A DNA stretch of 64,000 nt from Chitinophagaceae bacterium (GTDB lineage Bacteria; Bacteroidota; Bacteroidia; Chitinophagales; Chitinophagaceae): the NCBI GenBank assembly GCA_022841365.1, contig JALHRP010000014.1, positions 1 through 64,000 on the forward strand, written 5' to 3'. Of this stretch, positions 1-10,248 are shown piece by piece (position 1 is the first letter of the stretch; each line of letters opens with the position of its first letter). The position numbers and the translations under genes were made by a program. The notes below the pieces were generated by a model that saw only the letters and a program-made list of their open reading frames with translations, made no database searches and had not been told where the DNA came from.

Positions 1-623
1 TTGGTTACAAACTTTGTTTTCATCTGAAATAACTGTGGTGCGACATCCCCTCCAAAGAAAATCGTTTCGTTATTTTCTTTGATCCGGAAAGCCTGATGCC
101 ATGGACTGTGTGCACCTGTCCACTCATAGTAAATATAGTCATCTATAACTCCGCTGCTTTCTACCAGTTGTACGTTGTTTGATTCGGTAAGTATACTCAC
201 ATCATCTATCTGATACGATTTGGAGAGTTTGCTCACCGCAATTTCGAGTTCCTGTTTGTTAACGATATAAGTGGCGTTGGGAAAGCTCAGAAATCGCTGT
301 TGCAACACGGCATCCTCTTTACTGATTCCGCCTGCATGATCTTTATGTAAATGACTCATTAAAACTTTGGTAACATCCAACGGATTAATGCCCGCATTGA
401 TTAAGTTGGCATGTATCTGTAACGTTCCATCGGGCTGAGAAAAACCCAGACCCGTATCCAATACTAAAATATCTTTTGAAGTGATGATGGCAAAGGGCTG
501 TACTTCTACCAGTAAACTGCCGGCTGGTCGTTCACTCATGCGATCTCTTGTATGATCGAATGGAATAAATTTTTTTGATGCATCAACTGTAAAGCTCCCT
601 TCTGAAAGCGGAATAATTTTCAT
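1..623 (-). CDS. MBL-fold metallo-hydrolase, cut by left edge
   Basis: The N-terminal 207 codons of a metallo-beta-lactamase-fold hydrolase are visible; the C-terminus lies outside the window. The metal-binding signature HLHKDH is at residues 91-96, a GAHSPWH segment and a GGD segment follow near the cut, and the strand before the first motif carries the usual LDTG. No signal peptide is seen, so it is probably cytoplasmic. The ATG at 623 is chosen because the reading begins directly with the first strand of the fold, and an exact TATCTTTG box sits four bases upstream. The substrate cannot be read from the sequence; relatives include lactonases, glyoxalase-II-like enzymes and quorum-quenching enzymes. 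Confidence 0.85.
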   Translation of the reverse strand, partial: MKIIPLSEGSFTVDASKKFIPFDHTRDRMSERPAGSLLVEVQPFAIITSKDILVLDTGLGFSQPDGTLQIHANLINAGINPLDVTKVLMSHLHKDHAGGISKEDAVLQQRFLSFPNATYIVNKQELEIAVSKLSKSYQIDDVSILTESNNVQLVESSGVIDDYIYYEWTGAHSPWHQAFRIKENNETIFFGGDVAPQLFQMKTKFVT

Positions 624-627
624 GCTG

Positions 628-635
628 CAAAGATA
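628..635 (-). promoter_or_regulatory. -7 box next to the start of the MBL gene
   Basis: TATCTTTG followed by CAGC and ATG (623). At a spacing of 19 upstream lies TTTCG, close to the -33 TTTG. The transcript would start at or just before the ATG. Confidence 0.45.
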
Positions 636-659
636 CAGGCTGCAGAGTGCGGAGCGAAA

Positions 660-953
660 TCAGTTCATAACCAGTTTGGGTGCTCCAATCATGGAATCAA
701 AAATAAACAGCTCATCCATTTCATAATGAAAAAAACGGCGGATAGGGAAACGGTCAATCAATTCTGCAGCTTCCATTTCAGAAGCCGCATTTATCACCAC
801 CCATCCTTTACTGCGGTTACCATTAACAGCATACGTAATAATCACTTCTTCACGCATCAGGTTGTTGATGTAGTTTCTGTGGCGGGGTATCAATTCCCAG
901 AACTCGTTGCTTAAATCGGCTTGCAGATAAAACGTACAGAGAAATTTTTTCAT
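660..953 (-). CDS. small YciI/muconolactone isomerase-like protein
   Basis: A 97-residue soluble protein starting MKKFLCTFYL. The size and the pattern of a beta strand, a helix with HRNYINNLM, a strand and a 'RFPIRRFFHYEMDEL' tail resemble the dimeric alpha/beta-barrel proteins (YciI and muconolactone-isomerase-like), which are small enzymes or binding proteins. The reading frame stays open for 33 more codons upstream, but that extension has no family-like character and would put the start next to the rodA stop, so the ATG at 953 is preferred. It lies 105 bases downstream of rodA on the same strand and may be read through from the cell-shape operon. The function is unknown. Confidence 0.7.
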   Translation of the reverse strand: MKKFLCTFYLQADLSNEFWELIPRHRNYINNLMREEVIITYAVNGNRSKGWVVINAASEMEAAELIDRFPIRRFFHYEMDELFIFDSMIGAPKLVMN

Positions 954-1058
954 TTGCTTCGCTTGATGTGTGATAACGGATAACTGTCTTTCAGAAAACG
1001 AATGCATTGCCTTTAACAAACTGCAACAAAGGTTACTAAAAAAAACTGACAAAATATA

Positions 1059-2402
1059 CTACCGTAAAACCATTTGCCGGTCTGCATCCAAACGGATCAT
1101 AATAAAAATAAGCGCAGTAAAGGTTATCAGAGAAGATCCGCCATAGCTTAACAAAGGCAGTGTAATACCAATTACCGGCATTAAACCAATGGTCATGCAG
1201 ATATTAATAAACACATGAAAAAACAGGATGGCAGCAACGCTGTATGCATACACCCGGGAAAAAGTACTTCGTTGACGCTCTGCCAGTGTTATAATGCGGA
1301 ACAATAATAAAAAATATAAACCCAGTAAAAGGGCACTGCCCCAAAAGCCAAAGCTTTCTGCAATGGCAGTGAAAATAAAATCGGTATGCTGTGCAGGCAC
1401 AAAATCGCCCTGCGTAGTTACTCCCTGTAAAAAACCTTTTCCCAGCAAACCACCCGATCCGATTGCAATTTTTGATTGTTTTACATTGTAGCTGTAATCC
1501 TTTTTCTTACCCTTTGCCATTTCATTTTCAAGCTGGGCAATCCGTTCCGGATCTTTAGGTGTATAGCTTTTGCCAAACATACTTAATACACGCTCTGATT
1601 GATAAGGCTTTAATATTTTATCAAACACAACATAATCTACAAAGTACTTAAACAGAATACAACTGCCGGCAATCAGTACAAGCAGGAGTAAAATGAAAAA
1701 ATTACGTTTTACTTTTCGCCAAAGGAAATAAACAGCAATCAATAAACCAATACCCATCATAATGCTGTATAGCTGAAACGAAAGTACAATTGCCGTAATA
1801 AATAAGATAATGATTGAAAAACCAACAATAAGATAAATCACCGGCAACCCTTCTCTGTACATCACCAGAAAAAATGATAAGTATACCAGTGCAAGACCGG
1901 TTTCTTTTTGTGCAATAGATAATACAGCCGGTGTTAAGGTTACAACAAACGCTATGATTTGAGATCTGATTGTATGGAACTCAGTTTCCTGCCTGCTGAG
2001 ATACTTGGCCAGCGCCAGTGCTGTAAAGATTTTACATAATTCTGCAGCCTGCAGGTTAAAACCGCCACCAAGCGCTATCCATGATCTGGAACCACCAATG
2101 TCTTTACCAATTACAAATGTTAACAGCATCAGTAAGATTCCTGCCATGTAAAGTAAATTGGCAGTAGTGGTAAAAAATTTACTGTCGGTTAACAATATCA
2201 ATACGGCAACAAGAGAACTGATGCCGATAAACAACACCTGCTTTGAATAATTTTTTTTGAGCTCAAGCAAAGACTGAAAAAATGAATCGCCGGTTCTGTA
2301 CTCAACCGAAAAAATGGCAATAAAACCAACCAGCACCAGTGCATAATAAAGCAACAGCATTGTTGTATCAATTCCCTTTCCTATACCTGCTTGTTTTTCC
2401 AT
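1059..2402 (-). CDS. rodA: rod-shape peptidoglycan glycosyltransferase RodA (SEDS family)
   Basis: A polytopic SEDS-family protein of 447 residues with about ten membrane segments. The C-terminal signature LLSYGGSS is at about residues 417-424, and QKETGLAL and GGSRSWI are seen in the loops. RodA polymerises glycan strands from lipid II for side-wall elongation and works with the PBP2 encoded immediately upstream. The frame extends 24 codons further upstream, overlapping mrdA; the start MEKQAG at 2402 leaves a 13-base gap and is preferred. The central loop (about residues 255-330) is charged and longer than in E. coli RodA. It is the last gene of mreB-mreC-mreD-mrdA-rodA. Confidence 0.93.
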   Translation of the reverse strand: MEKQAGIGKGIDTTMLLLYYALVLVGFIAIFSVEYRTGDSFFQSLLELKKNYSKQVLFIGISSLVAVLILLTDSKFFTTTANLLYMAGILLMLLTFVIGKDIGGSRSWIALGGGFNLQAAELCKIFTALALAKYLSRQETEFHTIRSQIIAFVVTLTPAVLSIAQKETGLALVYLSFFLVMYREGLPVIYLIVGFSIIILFITAIVLSFQLYSIMMGIGLLIAVYFLWRKVKRNFFILLLLVLIAGSCILFKYFVDYVVFDKILKPYQSERVLSMFGKSYTPKDPERIAQLENEMAKGKKKDYSYNVKQSKIAIGSGGLLGKGFLQGVTTQGDFVPAQHTDFIFTAIAESFGFWGSALLLGLYFLLLFRIITLAERQRSTFSRVYAYSVAAILFFHVFINICMTIGLMPVIGITLPLLSYGGSSLITFTALIFIMIRLDADRQMVLR

Positions 2403-2415
2403 ACCGGTTGTACGA

Positions 2416-4515
2416 TTATATGTTTGGGTGATGGAATTTTTTATATTGATAACGTTGGCCGGGTAATACAGCAATCAAACTGTTTGTTTTTTCTTTTTTC
2501 TTTTCGGGCAGACTTACCGGATCGCTGAAGTCCTTTTCTGCAACAGCCAGATCAGTTGAATCAATTCTGGCTTTTTGTTCCCGTTCCAAACGCATACGCA
2601 GCAGGGAGTCTTTTACCTGTTTAATAGAGTCACGTACATACCGTTCATGTTTAATTTTTGCAGGTATAATGGTTACATTACTGATGCGTTCAATCTCTGC
2701 CTTCCGTTTAGGTCCCGCAATAGAATCGGTTAAATATTTTTCCATAAGTAAAGAGGCAATGGGTGCTGCCCAAGTTGCACCATAACCTGCGTTTTCCACC
2801 ACCACACAAATGGCAATCTTTGGATTCTCTTTGGGAGCAAAGGCAACAAAAAAGGAATGGTTCTGCTGCTTCTTTTTTCTGAAGTAGTTTTCTACTGTTC
2901 CTGTTTTGGCACACACGGCAAATCCGTCAATATGTGCATTACGAGCTGTACCATTGGTTACCACCATCTCCATACCATCAATTACTGCCTGATAATAATC
3001 ATTGGGTATACGCAATGGCGATATTTTCTCTCTGTATTTTTTCAGTAAGGTGTCTTCTGCTGTTTCACCCTCAATGTTTTTTACAAAGTGCGGAGTATAA
3101 TACCAGCCACGGTTGGCAATTAAACAAATAGCATTGGCCATTTGCAAAGGAGTGGCCTGTATTTCGCCCTGCCCTATTCCTAATGAAGCAATGGTGCAGG
3201 AACTCCATCCGCCCCGGCGAAACTCTTTATTAAACCTTGCTGTATCGGGAATAAATCCTGCGTACTCTCCCGGCAAATCAATACCCAGTTTATGTCCTAA
3301 TCCAAAACCCGTCATATAACTCTTCCACTTCAGCAATCCTTTCTCCACATTATTGTAGGAAGGGTTATCAATGGCCATACGAAATACATGTGCATAGTAA
3401 GAGTTGCATGAGTTGGCGATGGATAAACTCAGGTTAGCGGCATGACCTGCATTACTGTGTGTACATGCAGGACGACCGCAGGGACCGTATCGTCCAAAAC
3501 ATCCATATCCAAAATCGGGTGTAATCAACCCTTCATCTAAAGCAACCAATGCACCCAATGGTTTAAACGTAGAGCCGGGCGGATACACACCTTGCATACC
3601 CCGGTTCAGCAATGGTGATGCTGGATCTAAAAACAACCGGCTGAAATTTTTGCGTGATTCTGATCCGGTTAATTCGTTGGGATCATATGTTGGGCCCGAT
3701 GTCATGGCTATAATGCCGCCTGTTTGCGGTTCAATAGCAACCACACTTCCAACTTTTCCATTCATCAGCTTTTCAGCAAGCTGCTGCACTTCAATATCAA
3801 TATAGGTGTTGAGATGACGACCTGCTACAGAAGCCGTATCAAATTCTCCTTTTTCATACGGTCCAATAGGACGGTTAAAATTATCACGCATGATATATTG
3901 AATACCCCGCTGTCCCATCAACACTTTTTCATAATAGTTTTCTAATCCGCTGCGGCCGGCAAAGTCGCCCATTTGATAAAAATAGTTCGACCGTTTGAGC
4001 ATGGATGAATCTACTTCGCCAACATAACCTAAAATATGAGCTGCTGCTTTAAACGGATAACTGCGTATGGGGCGTTCCTGTAAAAAGAAAGCCGGCTGAA
4101 ACCGAAAAAGATTCTCATTAATCTTCGCATACTTTTCTGCAGAGAGTAAAGGCTCAAAAACTGAAGGCCTGTTTCTTGAATTTTTAATGATGGAAGTAAG
4201 AATGCGTTTTTTAAACTCAGCTGTATCAACACCTAGTATACGGCAAAGCGAAAACGTATCAACACCTTTTAACTGCGATGGTGTAACCATGAGATCATAC
4301 ATGGTGATATTATCAAGAATGGCTTTGCCTTTGCGATCGAAGATAATGCCACGGCTGGGATATACAACCTTACGCAAAATGGCCTGATCGTTTGCAAGCT
4401 TTGCATATTTAGATGAAAACAACTGCAGCGTCATTAACCTTACTAAAATAATAGCGAACACTGCCGCAATAATGATACGGATGGTGGTTTGTCTTGTTTG
4501 ATTAAATTCGGCCAT
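2416..4515 (-). CDS. mrdA: penicillin-binding protein 2 (transpeptidase)
   Basis: A 699-residue class B penicillin-binding protein. A single membrane anchor lies at about residues 10-31, followed by the PBP dimerisation domain and the transpeptidase domain. The active-site motifs are all present: STFK at 315-318 (nucleophile S315), SCN at 369-371 and KTG at 537-539. It cross-links peptidoglycan during elongation, paired with RodA. The C-terminal tail after about residue 600 is a Lys/Glu-rich extension longer than in E. coli PBP2 and probably disordered. It lies 31 bases after mreD and 13 bases before rodA. Confidence 0.95.
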   Translation of the reverse strand: MAEFNQTRQTTIRIIIAAVFAIILVRLMTLQLFSSKYAKLANDQAILRKVVYPSRGIIFDRKGKAILDNITMYDLMVTPSQLKGVDTFSLCRILGVDTAEFKKRILTSIIKNSRNRPSVFEPLLSAEKYAKINENLFRFQPAFFLQERPIRSYPFKAAAHILGYVGEVDSSMLKRSNYFYQMGDFAGRSGLENYYEKVLMGQRGIQYIMRDNFNRPIGPYEKGEFDTASVAGRHLNTYIDIEVQQLAEKLMNGKVGSVVAIEPQTGGIIAMTSGPTYDPNELTGSESRKNFSRLFLDPASPLLNRGMQGVYPPGSTFKPLGALVALDEGLITPDFGYGCFGRYGPCGRPACTHSNAGHAANLSLSIANSCNSYYAHVFRMAIDNPSYNNVEKGLLKWKSYMTGFGLGHKLGIDLPGEYAGFIPDTARFNKEFRRGGWSSCTIASLGIGQGEIQATPLQMANAICLIANRGWYYTPHFVKNIEGETAEDTLLKKYREKISPLRIPNDYYQAVIDGMEMVVTNGTARNAHIDGFAVCAKTGTVENYFRKKKQQNHSFFVAFAPKENPKIAICVVVENAGYGATWAAPIASLLMEKYLTDSIAGPKRKAEIERISNVTIIPAKIKHERYVRDSIKQVKDSLLRMRLEREQKARIDSTDLAVAEKDFSDPVSLPEKKKEKTNSLIAVLPGQRYQYKKFHHPNI

Positions 4516-4546
4516 AGCCTGTTACTGGTTTTTCAGCTTTTGCTGA

Positions 4547-5077
4547 TCAGGTGTTAGTAAGAAATTTCTGTTTGCGTATAAAAATAATTTCAATCACTGT
4601 TACCAGTAATAAACTGATGACAGTGGATCCGAGTGTTTTTAAAACGAGATAAAAAATATTTCCGAATTGAAACGCCTGGATTGTAAACAGAAAGGTATGA
4701 TGCACAACAGTAAGTACAGAAACATACGTAACATATTGTGTAAAGCCTAAGCTTGTTGCAGAGGGCTCCCGGTAATTAAACTCAGCTCCCTGTTGGGGCA
4801 TGAGTAAGTTTATGAGAAACGGACGCAGGTAACCAATAGCAACACATGCAGCTGCATGCAGACCTGGCGATTTTGTAAAGAAATCAAGACAAAGCCCTGT
4901 AAGGAATGAAACAATCAGCAAACTGCTTCTGCCCATGCTGAAGGGAAGCCACAATATAAACAGATAATAAATGTAGGGTGTAATGTACTGGTGCAACGGT
5001 GGTATTTTATTGAGCACAAACACCTGCACCAGAATGAACATGATTAAACGAATGATATTGCGTAACAGACTGCTCAT
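4547..5077 (-). CDS. mreD: rod shape-determining protein MreD
   Basis: A 176-residue hydrophobic protein with five or six predicted membrane segments, the usual size and composition of MreD in Bacteroidota, which is poorly conserved in sequence. It is thought to link MreB/MreC to the peptidoglycan synthases in the inner membrane. Its ATG overlaps the mreC stop by four bases, suggesting translational coupling. The call rests largely on gene order between mreC and mrdA. Confidence 0.88.
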   Translation of the reverse strand: MSSLLRNIIRLIMFILVQVFVLNKIPPLHQYITPYIYYLFILWLPFSMGRSSLLIVSFLTGLCLDFFTKSPGLHAAACVAIGYLRPFLINLLMPQQGAEFNYREPSATSLGFTQYVTYVSVLTVVHHTFLFTIQAFQFGNIFYLVLKTLGSTVISLLLVTVIEIIFIRKQKFLTNT

Positions 5078-5922
5078 TTTTTCTTTTTCAATTTATTCTC
5101 CAGTTCCAGCTGTTCATTTCGCTGGAGATTGCTGATCACAAAAACATTCTGTAAACGACTGAAGTCGTTCGAAGGTCTTACCTGCAGTAAATAATTATTG
5201 CTGCTTTTTTCAAGAATTACTTTTTCAATAATACCCACCATGATGCCCGGAGGAAAATCGGAATAACGGCTTGTTATAACGGTATCGCCTTTTTGAACCT
5301 TTACACTTTTAGGTATATCTCTCAACTGCACCAGTCTTGGGTTTACTCCATCCCACTCTATCCGTCCACTCTCGCCTGTCTTTTTTAAACTGGCGCTGAT
5401 GCGGCTTTGCTTGTTGAGCATACTCATCACCGTTGAAAAATTATCCGTTACATCCAGCACGACACCTGCCACTCCGTTTGCCGAAATAACCACCATACCC
5501 GGTTGCACATTTTGTTTACTTCCACGGTGTAACGTAAAATAATTGTTGGGCTGCGATACAGAATTGTTCACCACCTCTGCATCCATGTACAAAAACTTTC
5601 TTCTTTCTCCACTTGTATCTGCAGCAGTAGTGTCTGTTACCAATCGTTGTGAAGAATCAGGCGATGAAAAATTTTGTTTTAACTGATTCTGTACTTCGTT
5701 GAGCCTGCGCCGCAGTTCATCGTTCTCTTTTTTAAGATGGAAGTAATCATTTACTTTTTTGTACTGCGCTTCAATACTGCCGGTAATTTCTCCGGCAGTA
5801 TCCATATATGCTGCCTGATGAAAGCGGTTATAGCGGAAAAGAAGTGTCAGGCTGATGATTTCCAGCAGGAGGAAAAACAGCAACACCGAAAATCGTCTGA
5901 TAAAAGCGAAAATATTCCGCAC
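5074..5922 (-). CDS. mreC: rod shape-determining protein MreC
   Basis: A 282-residue bitopic protein. A short cytoplasmic N-terminus and a membrane helix (about residues 9-29) are followed by a coiled coil (about 50-85) rich in Glu, Lys and Leu, then the periplasmic double beta-barrel region containing VVNNSVSQPNNYFTLHRG and GVAGVVLDV, typical of MreC. It forms the periplasmic scaffold of the elongasome. A Lys-rich tail closes the protein. It lies 44 bases after mreB. Confidence 0.93.
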   Translation of the reverse strand: MRNIFAFIRRFSVLLFFLLLEIISLTLLFRYNRFHQAAYMDTAGEITGSIEAQYKKVNDYFHLKKENDELRRRLNEVQNQLKQNFSSPDSSQRLVTDTTAADTSGERRKFLYMDAEVVNNSVSQPNNYFTLHRGSKQNVQPGMVVISANGVAGVVLDVTDNFSTVMSMLNKQSRISASLKKTGESGRIEWDGVNPRLVQLRDIPKSVKVQKGDTVITSRYSDFPPGIMVGIIEKVILEKSSNNYLLQVRPSNDFSRLQNVFVISNLQRNEQLELENKLKKKK

Positions 5923-5966
5923 AGAAGGGTGGATGATTTAAAAGTTCCACCGTTTGAATGCATCAT

Positions 5967-6995
5967 TTAGTTACGCATGACAAACGGATAGCGATTGTAA
6001 TTTTTTAATGCAATACCTGTGCCTCTTACAACGCTTTTTAACGGATCATCGGCAATATGCACAGGCAATTTAATTTTCTGGTTCAGTCGTTTATCAAGAC
6101 CACGAAGCAATGCACCGCCACCGGTAATATAAATACCACGGCGGTAAATATCTGCCGCCAGCTCAGGAGGCGTCATTTCCAATGCTTTTAAAATAGCTTC
6201 TTCAATTTTGAAAATACTTTTATCAAGTGCTTCAGCAATTTCCTGATAGCTTACCATAATCTGTTTTGGAATACCTGTTACAAGATCACGGCCGTTTACA
6301 GGAATATCATCGGGCGGGTTGTCTAAATCTTTCATAGCAGCACCGATCTGTATTTTAATTTGCTCGGCTGTGCGTTCACCAATCAACAAACTATGATAAC
6401 GGCGAAGGGCTTCCATAATATCGGCTGTAAATTCATCGCCTGCAATACGGATACTCTGATCGCACACAATACCGGCAAGTGCAATAACAGTAATACCAGT
6501 TGTACCACCGCCAATGTCTACAATCATGTTTCCTACAGGTTCTTCCACATCAATACCAATTCCCAATGCAGCAGCCATTGGCTCGTGCAAGAGATAGACT
6601 TCCTGTGCACCGGCTTGCTCGGCACTGTCACGTACCGCTCTTTTTTCAACTTCAGTAATACTGCTTGGTATACAAATCATCATCCGCCATTTAGGGGCAA
6701 ACAATGGCTTTTTGGTTAATACTAATTTGATGAGTTCACGAATCATCAGCTCTGCAGCGTTGAAATCGGCAATTACACCATCTTTCAACGGGCGAACAGT
6801 GCGTATACTTTCGTGGGTTTTTTCGTGCATCATCAGGGCCTTTTTCCCAACTGCCAGAACATTTTTTGGATTATTACGGTCGAGTGCAACGATCGAGGGT
6901 TCATTCACCACAATTTCATCGTTGTGAATGATGAGGGTATTGGCAGTTCCCAGGTCAATCGCAATTTCCTGGATAAAAAAGTTAAAGAGTCCCAT
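5967..6995 (-). CDS. mreB: actin-like cell shape protein MreB
   Basis: A 342-residue actin-fold ATPase that polymerises on the inner face of the membrane and steers wall elongation. The nucleotide-binding segments are clear: IDLGTANTLI near the N-terminus, DIGGGTTGI in the middle and GGGALLRG near the C-terminus. The length is typical. It is the first gene of the five-gene cell-shape operon. The 204 bases upstream hold no gene and must contain the operon promoter, although no convincing TAnnTTTG box was found there. Confidence 0.97.
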   Translation of the reverse strand: MGLFNFFIQEIAIDLGTANTLIIHNDEIVVNEPSIVALDRNNPKNVLAVGKKALMMHEKTHESIRTVRPLKDGVIADFNAAELMIRELIKLVLTKKPLFAPKWRMMICIPSSITEVEKRAVRDSAEQAGAQEVYLLHEPMAAALGIGIDVEEPVGNMIVDIGGGTTGITVIALAGIVCDQSIRIAGDEFTADIMEALRRYHSLLIGERTAEQIKIQIGAAMKDLDNPPDDIPVNGRDLVTGIPKQIMVSYQEIAEALDKSIFKIEEAILKALEMTPPELAADIYRRGIYITGGGALLRGLDKRLNQKIKLPVHIADDPLKSVVRGTGIALKNYNRYPFVMRN

Positions 6996-7199
6996 ATTGG
7001 TTTGTGGATATTATAAAGTTGCTGATGGCTACAAATTTGAGAGAAAAATTTGGATTTACAACGCTAAAACCGTGCCCATACATGAATTTTACAGATTTTT
7101 TTTATCAGCATTTTATTTCCCGGCAACTGAATGTTGAAATCCAGCAGCAGAAAGGACTACGGAACGAATTTATATTTTCGGCTATACGACGCTGTTAGT

Positions 7200-8498
7200 T
7201 CAAACAAATTCGTACCCGATATCCTGACGGAAGTACATATTTCTGAAACGAAGACCTTCAAGAATTTTTTTAGAACGGGCAACTGCATCTGCAGTTGTTG
7301 ATCCGTATGATGTAACAGCAAGGACCCGCCCGCCATTGGTAACTACCTGTCCGTTTTCTTCTTTTGTTCCGGCATGAAAGACGAACGATCCGGTTTCAAC
7401 CGGTTGCTGCAGACCCTCAATCTCATATCCTTTCAGAAAATCGCCGGGGTATCCGCCGCTTACAGCCATCATGGTGATGGCCACACGTGGATCCTGCTCA
7501 ATTTCAACAGTATGGATCTGTTCAAGGGAGGTAGCACGGAGCAGTTCAACCAGGTCGTTTTTTAAACGGGGAATTACCACCTCTGTTTCCGGATCGCCCA
7601 TGCGGCAATTGTATTCAATCACAAAAGGCTCATCGTTTACTTTAATCACTCCGATAAACACAAATCCTTTGTAGACCATGTTTTCTGAAGAGATGCCCTG
7701 AATGGTAGGCTTAATAATCCGCTCTTCAACTTTTTGCATAAATACGTTATCTGCAAACGGAACGGGGCTTACAGCGCCCATGCCACCGGTGTTTAAGCCG
7801 GTGTCGCCTTCACCAATCCGTTTATAATCTTTTGCTTCGGGTAAAATGCAATAGCTTTTCCCATCGGTTAAAACAAACACACTTACTTCAATGCCATTTA
7901 AAAACTCTTCAATCACCACCCGCTTTCCTGCATCTCCAAATTTGTGCTGGTGAATCATCATGTCAAACTCAGCAACTGCTTCCAGATGATTATTACAGAT
8001 AATCACCCCTTTTCCTGCTGCCAAACCATCGGCTTTTAATACAACCGGTAAAGTATGATGCAGAAGGTACTCCCTTCCTTCATCAAAATTATCATTCGTG
8101 AATTCTCTGTAAGATGCGGTTGGAATCTGATGCCGATCCATAAATGCTTTTGCAAATGCTTTACTGCCTTCGAGTTGCGCAGCAAATGCGGAGGGACCTA
8201 TTACTCCCAGCCATCCATCTGCAAACGGCCTGTTTTGATGTGCTGAAACAAAGTAATCATAGATGCCATGTACCAGCGGATCTTCGGGACCTACTAAGAT
8301 TAAATGAATTTGCTGTTCTCTGCAAAACTGCTCTGCTTCAGCAAATTCTGAACCCACACGGAGATTAATATTTGTGCCGCAGGCTGCCGTACCTGCATTT
8401 CCGGGAGCAATGTATAAATTGCTGCACAGAGGACTTTGAGACAGTTTAAGGGCCAGTGCATGTTCACGGCCACCAGAGCCAAGCAGTAGAATGTTCAT
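7200..8498 (-). CDS. purD: phosphoribosylamine-glycine ligase PurD
   Basis: A 432-residue ATP-grasp ligase that joins 5-phosphoribosylamine and glycine to make GAR in purine synthesis. It starts with the characteristic MNILLLGSGGREHALA, and the ATP-grasp core shows VLKADGLAAGKGV and the metal-binding YNCRMGDPETEV. The length matches the family. It is monocistronic as seen here and divergent from the POT transporter, sharing a 143-base intergenic region. Confidence 0.97.
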   Translation of the reverse strand: MNILLLGSGGREHALALKLSQSPLCSNLYIAPGNAGTAACGTNINLRVGSEFAEAEQFCREQQIHLILVGPEDPLVHGIYDYFVSAHQNRPFADGWLGVIGPSAFAAQLEGSKAFAKAFMDRHQIPTASYREFTNDNFDEGREYLLHHTLPVVLKADGLAAGKGVIICNNHLEAVAEFDMMIHQHKFGDAGKRVVIEEFLNGIEVSVFVLTDGKSYCILPEAKDYKRIGEGDTGLNTGGMGAVSPVPFADNVFMQKVEERIIKPTIQGISSENMVYKGFVFIGVIKVNDEPFVIEYNCRMGDPETEVVIPRLKNDLVELLRATSLEQIHTVEIEQDPRVAITMMAVSGGYPGDFLKGYEIEGLQQPVETGSFVFHAGTKEENGQVVTNGGRVLAVTSYGSTTADAVARSKKILEGLRFRNMYFRQDIGYEFV

Positions 8499-8641
8499 CT
8501 CTTGATCTTTATTCGCCTAAATTAATTGTTAGTACCCGAAATGCAGCACCATTTATCAAATGCGAAATTATGAAACTAATAGACGTTTACATTTATTTCT
8601 TACTTTCGGAATCTTACTTACAATAATACAAACGAACTTGC

Positions 8642-10198
8642 ATGAATCAATCAGTTAGCCAAACAGGGCATCCGAAAGGACTTTGGGTTTTATTTGCAAC
8701 AGAAATGTGGGAGCGGTTTAATTACTATGGTATGCGGGCCATTCTAACGTACTTTATGACCCAGGCCCTATTGTTTAATACTGAATTTTCGAATGGTTTA
8801 TATGGCAGCTACATCAGCTTATTGTATCTCACTCCTCTTGTTGGCGGATATATTGCCGATAGGTATTGGGGAAACAAACGTTCCATTCTTGTGGGTGGTT
8901 TGGTCATGGCTTTAGGAGAACTGATTCTTTTTGTTTGCGCCTCCATTTATGATTCATCCCGAGATATGGCAAACATCCTGTTTTTCTCAGGTCTGGGATT
9001 TATGATTGCTGGTAATGGCTTTTTCAAAGCCAACATATCTTCTTTAGTCGGGCAACTTTATCCAAAGGGAGATCTGCGTGTAGATCCGGCTTATACCATT
9101 TTTTACATGGGAATTAATGTTGGTGCCACACTTGGCCCGATTCTTTGCGGATATTTCGGCGATACAGGAGACCCCTCAGATTTCAAATGGGCATTTCTTG
9201 TTGCTGGCATTGGAATGTTGTTTAGCGTGTTGATACAGAAACTATTTCATGACAAATATGTTCGTACACCTGAAGGTGAAATCTTAGGATTAACTCCCGG
9301 TACTGATAACCCGTCAAATAACCCTTTAATTCCGGCTTCATCATTTGTAAAAGCTCCATCAAAAATTTGGGCAAACCCTGTTTTTATTATTGTAGGACTG
9401 TTAGCATTTTCAGCTCTTATGATTGGTGTTATTTATTTGGATACAAGGATTAACTACCTGTTTTACCTTTTAACTGCCAGCTTTGTATTCATCGTTTATC
9501 TCATTCAATCGGATAAAAGTCTGAACAAGGAAGAAAAACAAAGAGTTTGGGTAATGGTCATTATCGCCTTCTTTGTTATGTTTTTTTGGGGAGCGTATGA
9601 ACAAACCGGTTCTACACTTGCTTTATTTGCAAGAGATCAAACAGATCGTACCATTTTCGGATGGGAAATGCCTGCAAGCTTTTTCCAATCTTTCAATGCT
9701 GCTTTCATCATCATCTTTGCCCCTGCTTTTGCATGGTTGTGGCTCAAGATGGGTAAAAGTCAACCAGCAACTCCCACAAAAATGGGTATTGGTTTAATAT
9801 TATTAGCTTTTGGATTTCTATGGATTGCTATAGGTGCAAAATCAGGAGAAACAAAAACTGTTAGCATGATCTGGCTTACCGGTTTGTATCTGTTACATAC
9901 CTGGGGAGAATTATGTCTCTCACCCATCGGTCTATCTCTTTTTAATAAATTATCTCCTTTAAAGTTTGCATCATTGTTAATGGCTGTTTGGTTTTTGGGT
10001 AATGCAGGCGGAAATAAGTTGGTAGGTGTATTAGGTGCTTTGTATCCAAAAGATGGGAATACCACCAACTTTCTTGGATATCAAATGAACAATCTCTATG
10101 ACTTCTTTATGTTATTTGTTTTCATGGGAGGTACAGCCGGTGTGATTCTTTTGTTGCTTTCAAAAAAGCTTCAGAAAATGATGCATGGAATAGTTTAA
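8642..10198 (+). CDS. POT family proton-coupled peptide transporter
   Basis: A 518-residue major-facilitator protein with about 14 membrane segments. The POT/PTR2 signatures are present: EMWERFNYYG (the ExxERF motif of helix 1) at about residues 21-30 and GGYIADRYWGNKRS in the loop after helix 2. Such transporters import di- and tripeptides with protons across the inner membrane. It is followed after 50 bases by an unrelated OPT-family oligopeptide transporter on the same strand, so the two probably form a peptide-uptake operon. Confidence 0.92.
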   Translation: MNQSVSQTGHPKGLWVLFATEMWERFNYYGMRAILTYFMTQALLFNTEFSNGLYGSYISLLYLTPLVGGYIADRYWGNKRSILVGGLVMALGELILFVCASIYDSSRDMANILFFSGLGFMIAGNGFFKANISSLVGQLYPKGDLRVDPAYTIFYMGINVGATLGPILCGYFGDTGDPSDFKWAFLVAGIGMLFSVLIQKLFHDKYVRTPEGEILGLTPGTDNPSNNPLIPASSFVKAPSKIWANPVFIIVGLLAFSALMIGVIYLDTRINYLFYLLTASFVFIVYLIQSDKSLNKEEKQRVWVMVIIAFFVMFFWGAYEQTGSTLALFARDQTDRTIFGWEMPASFFQSFNAAFIIIFAPAFAWLWLKMGKSQPATPTKMGIGLILLAFGFLWIAIGAKSGETKTVSMIWLTGLYLLHTWGELCLSPIGLSLFNKLSPLKFASLLMAVWFLGNAGGNKLVGVLGALYPKDGNTTNFLGYQMNNLYDFFMLFVFMGGTAGVILLLLSKKLQKMMHGIV

Positions 10199-10248
10199 TG
10201 AAAACACTTTTCATTCATTTGTAATTTTTCTCTTTTAAACCAAGCCAT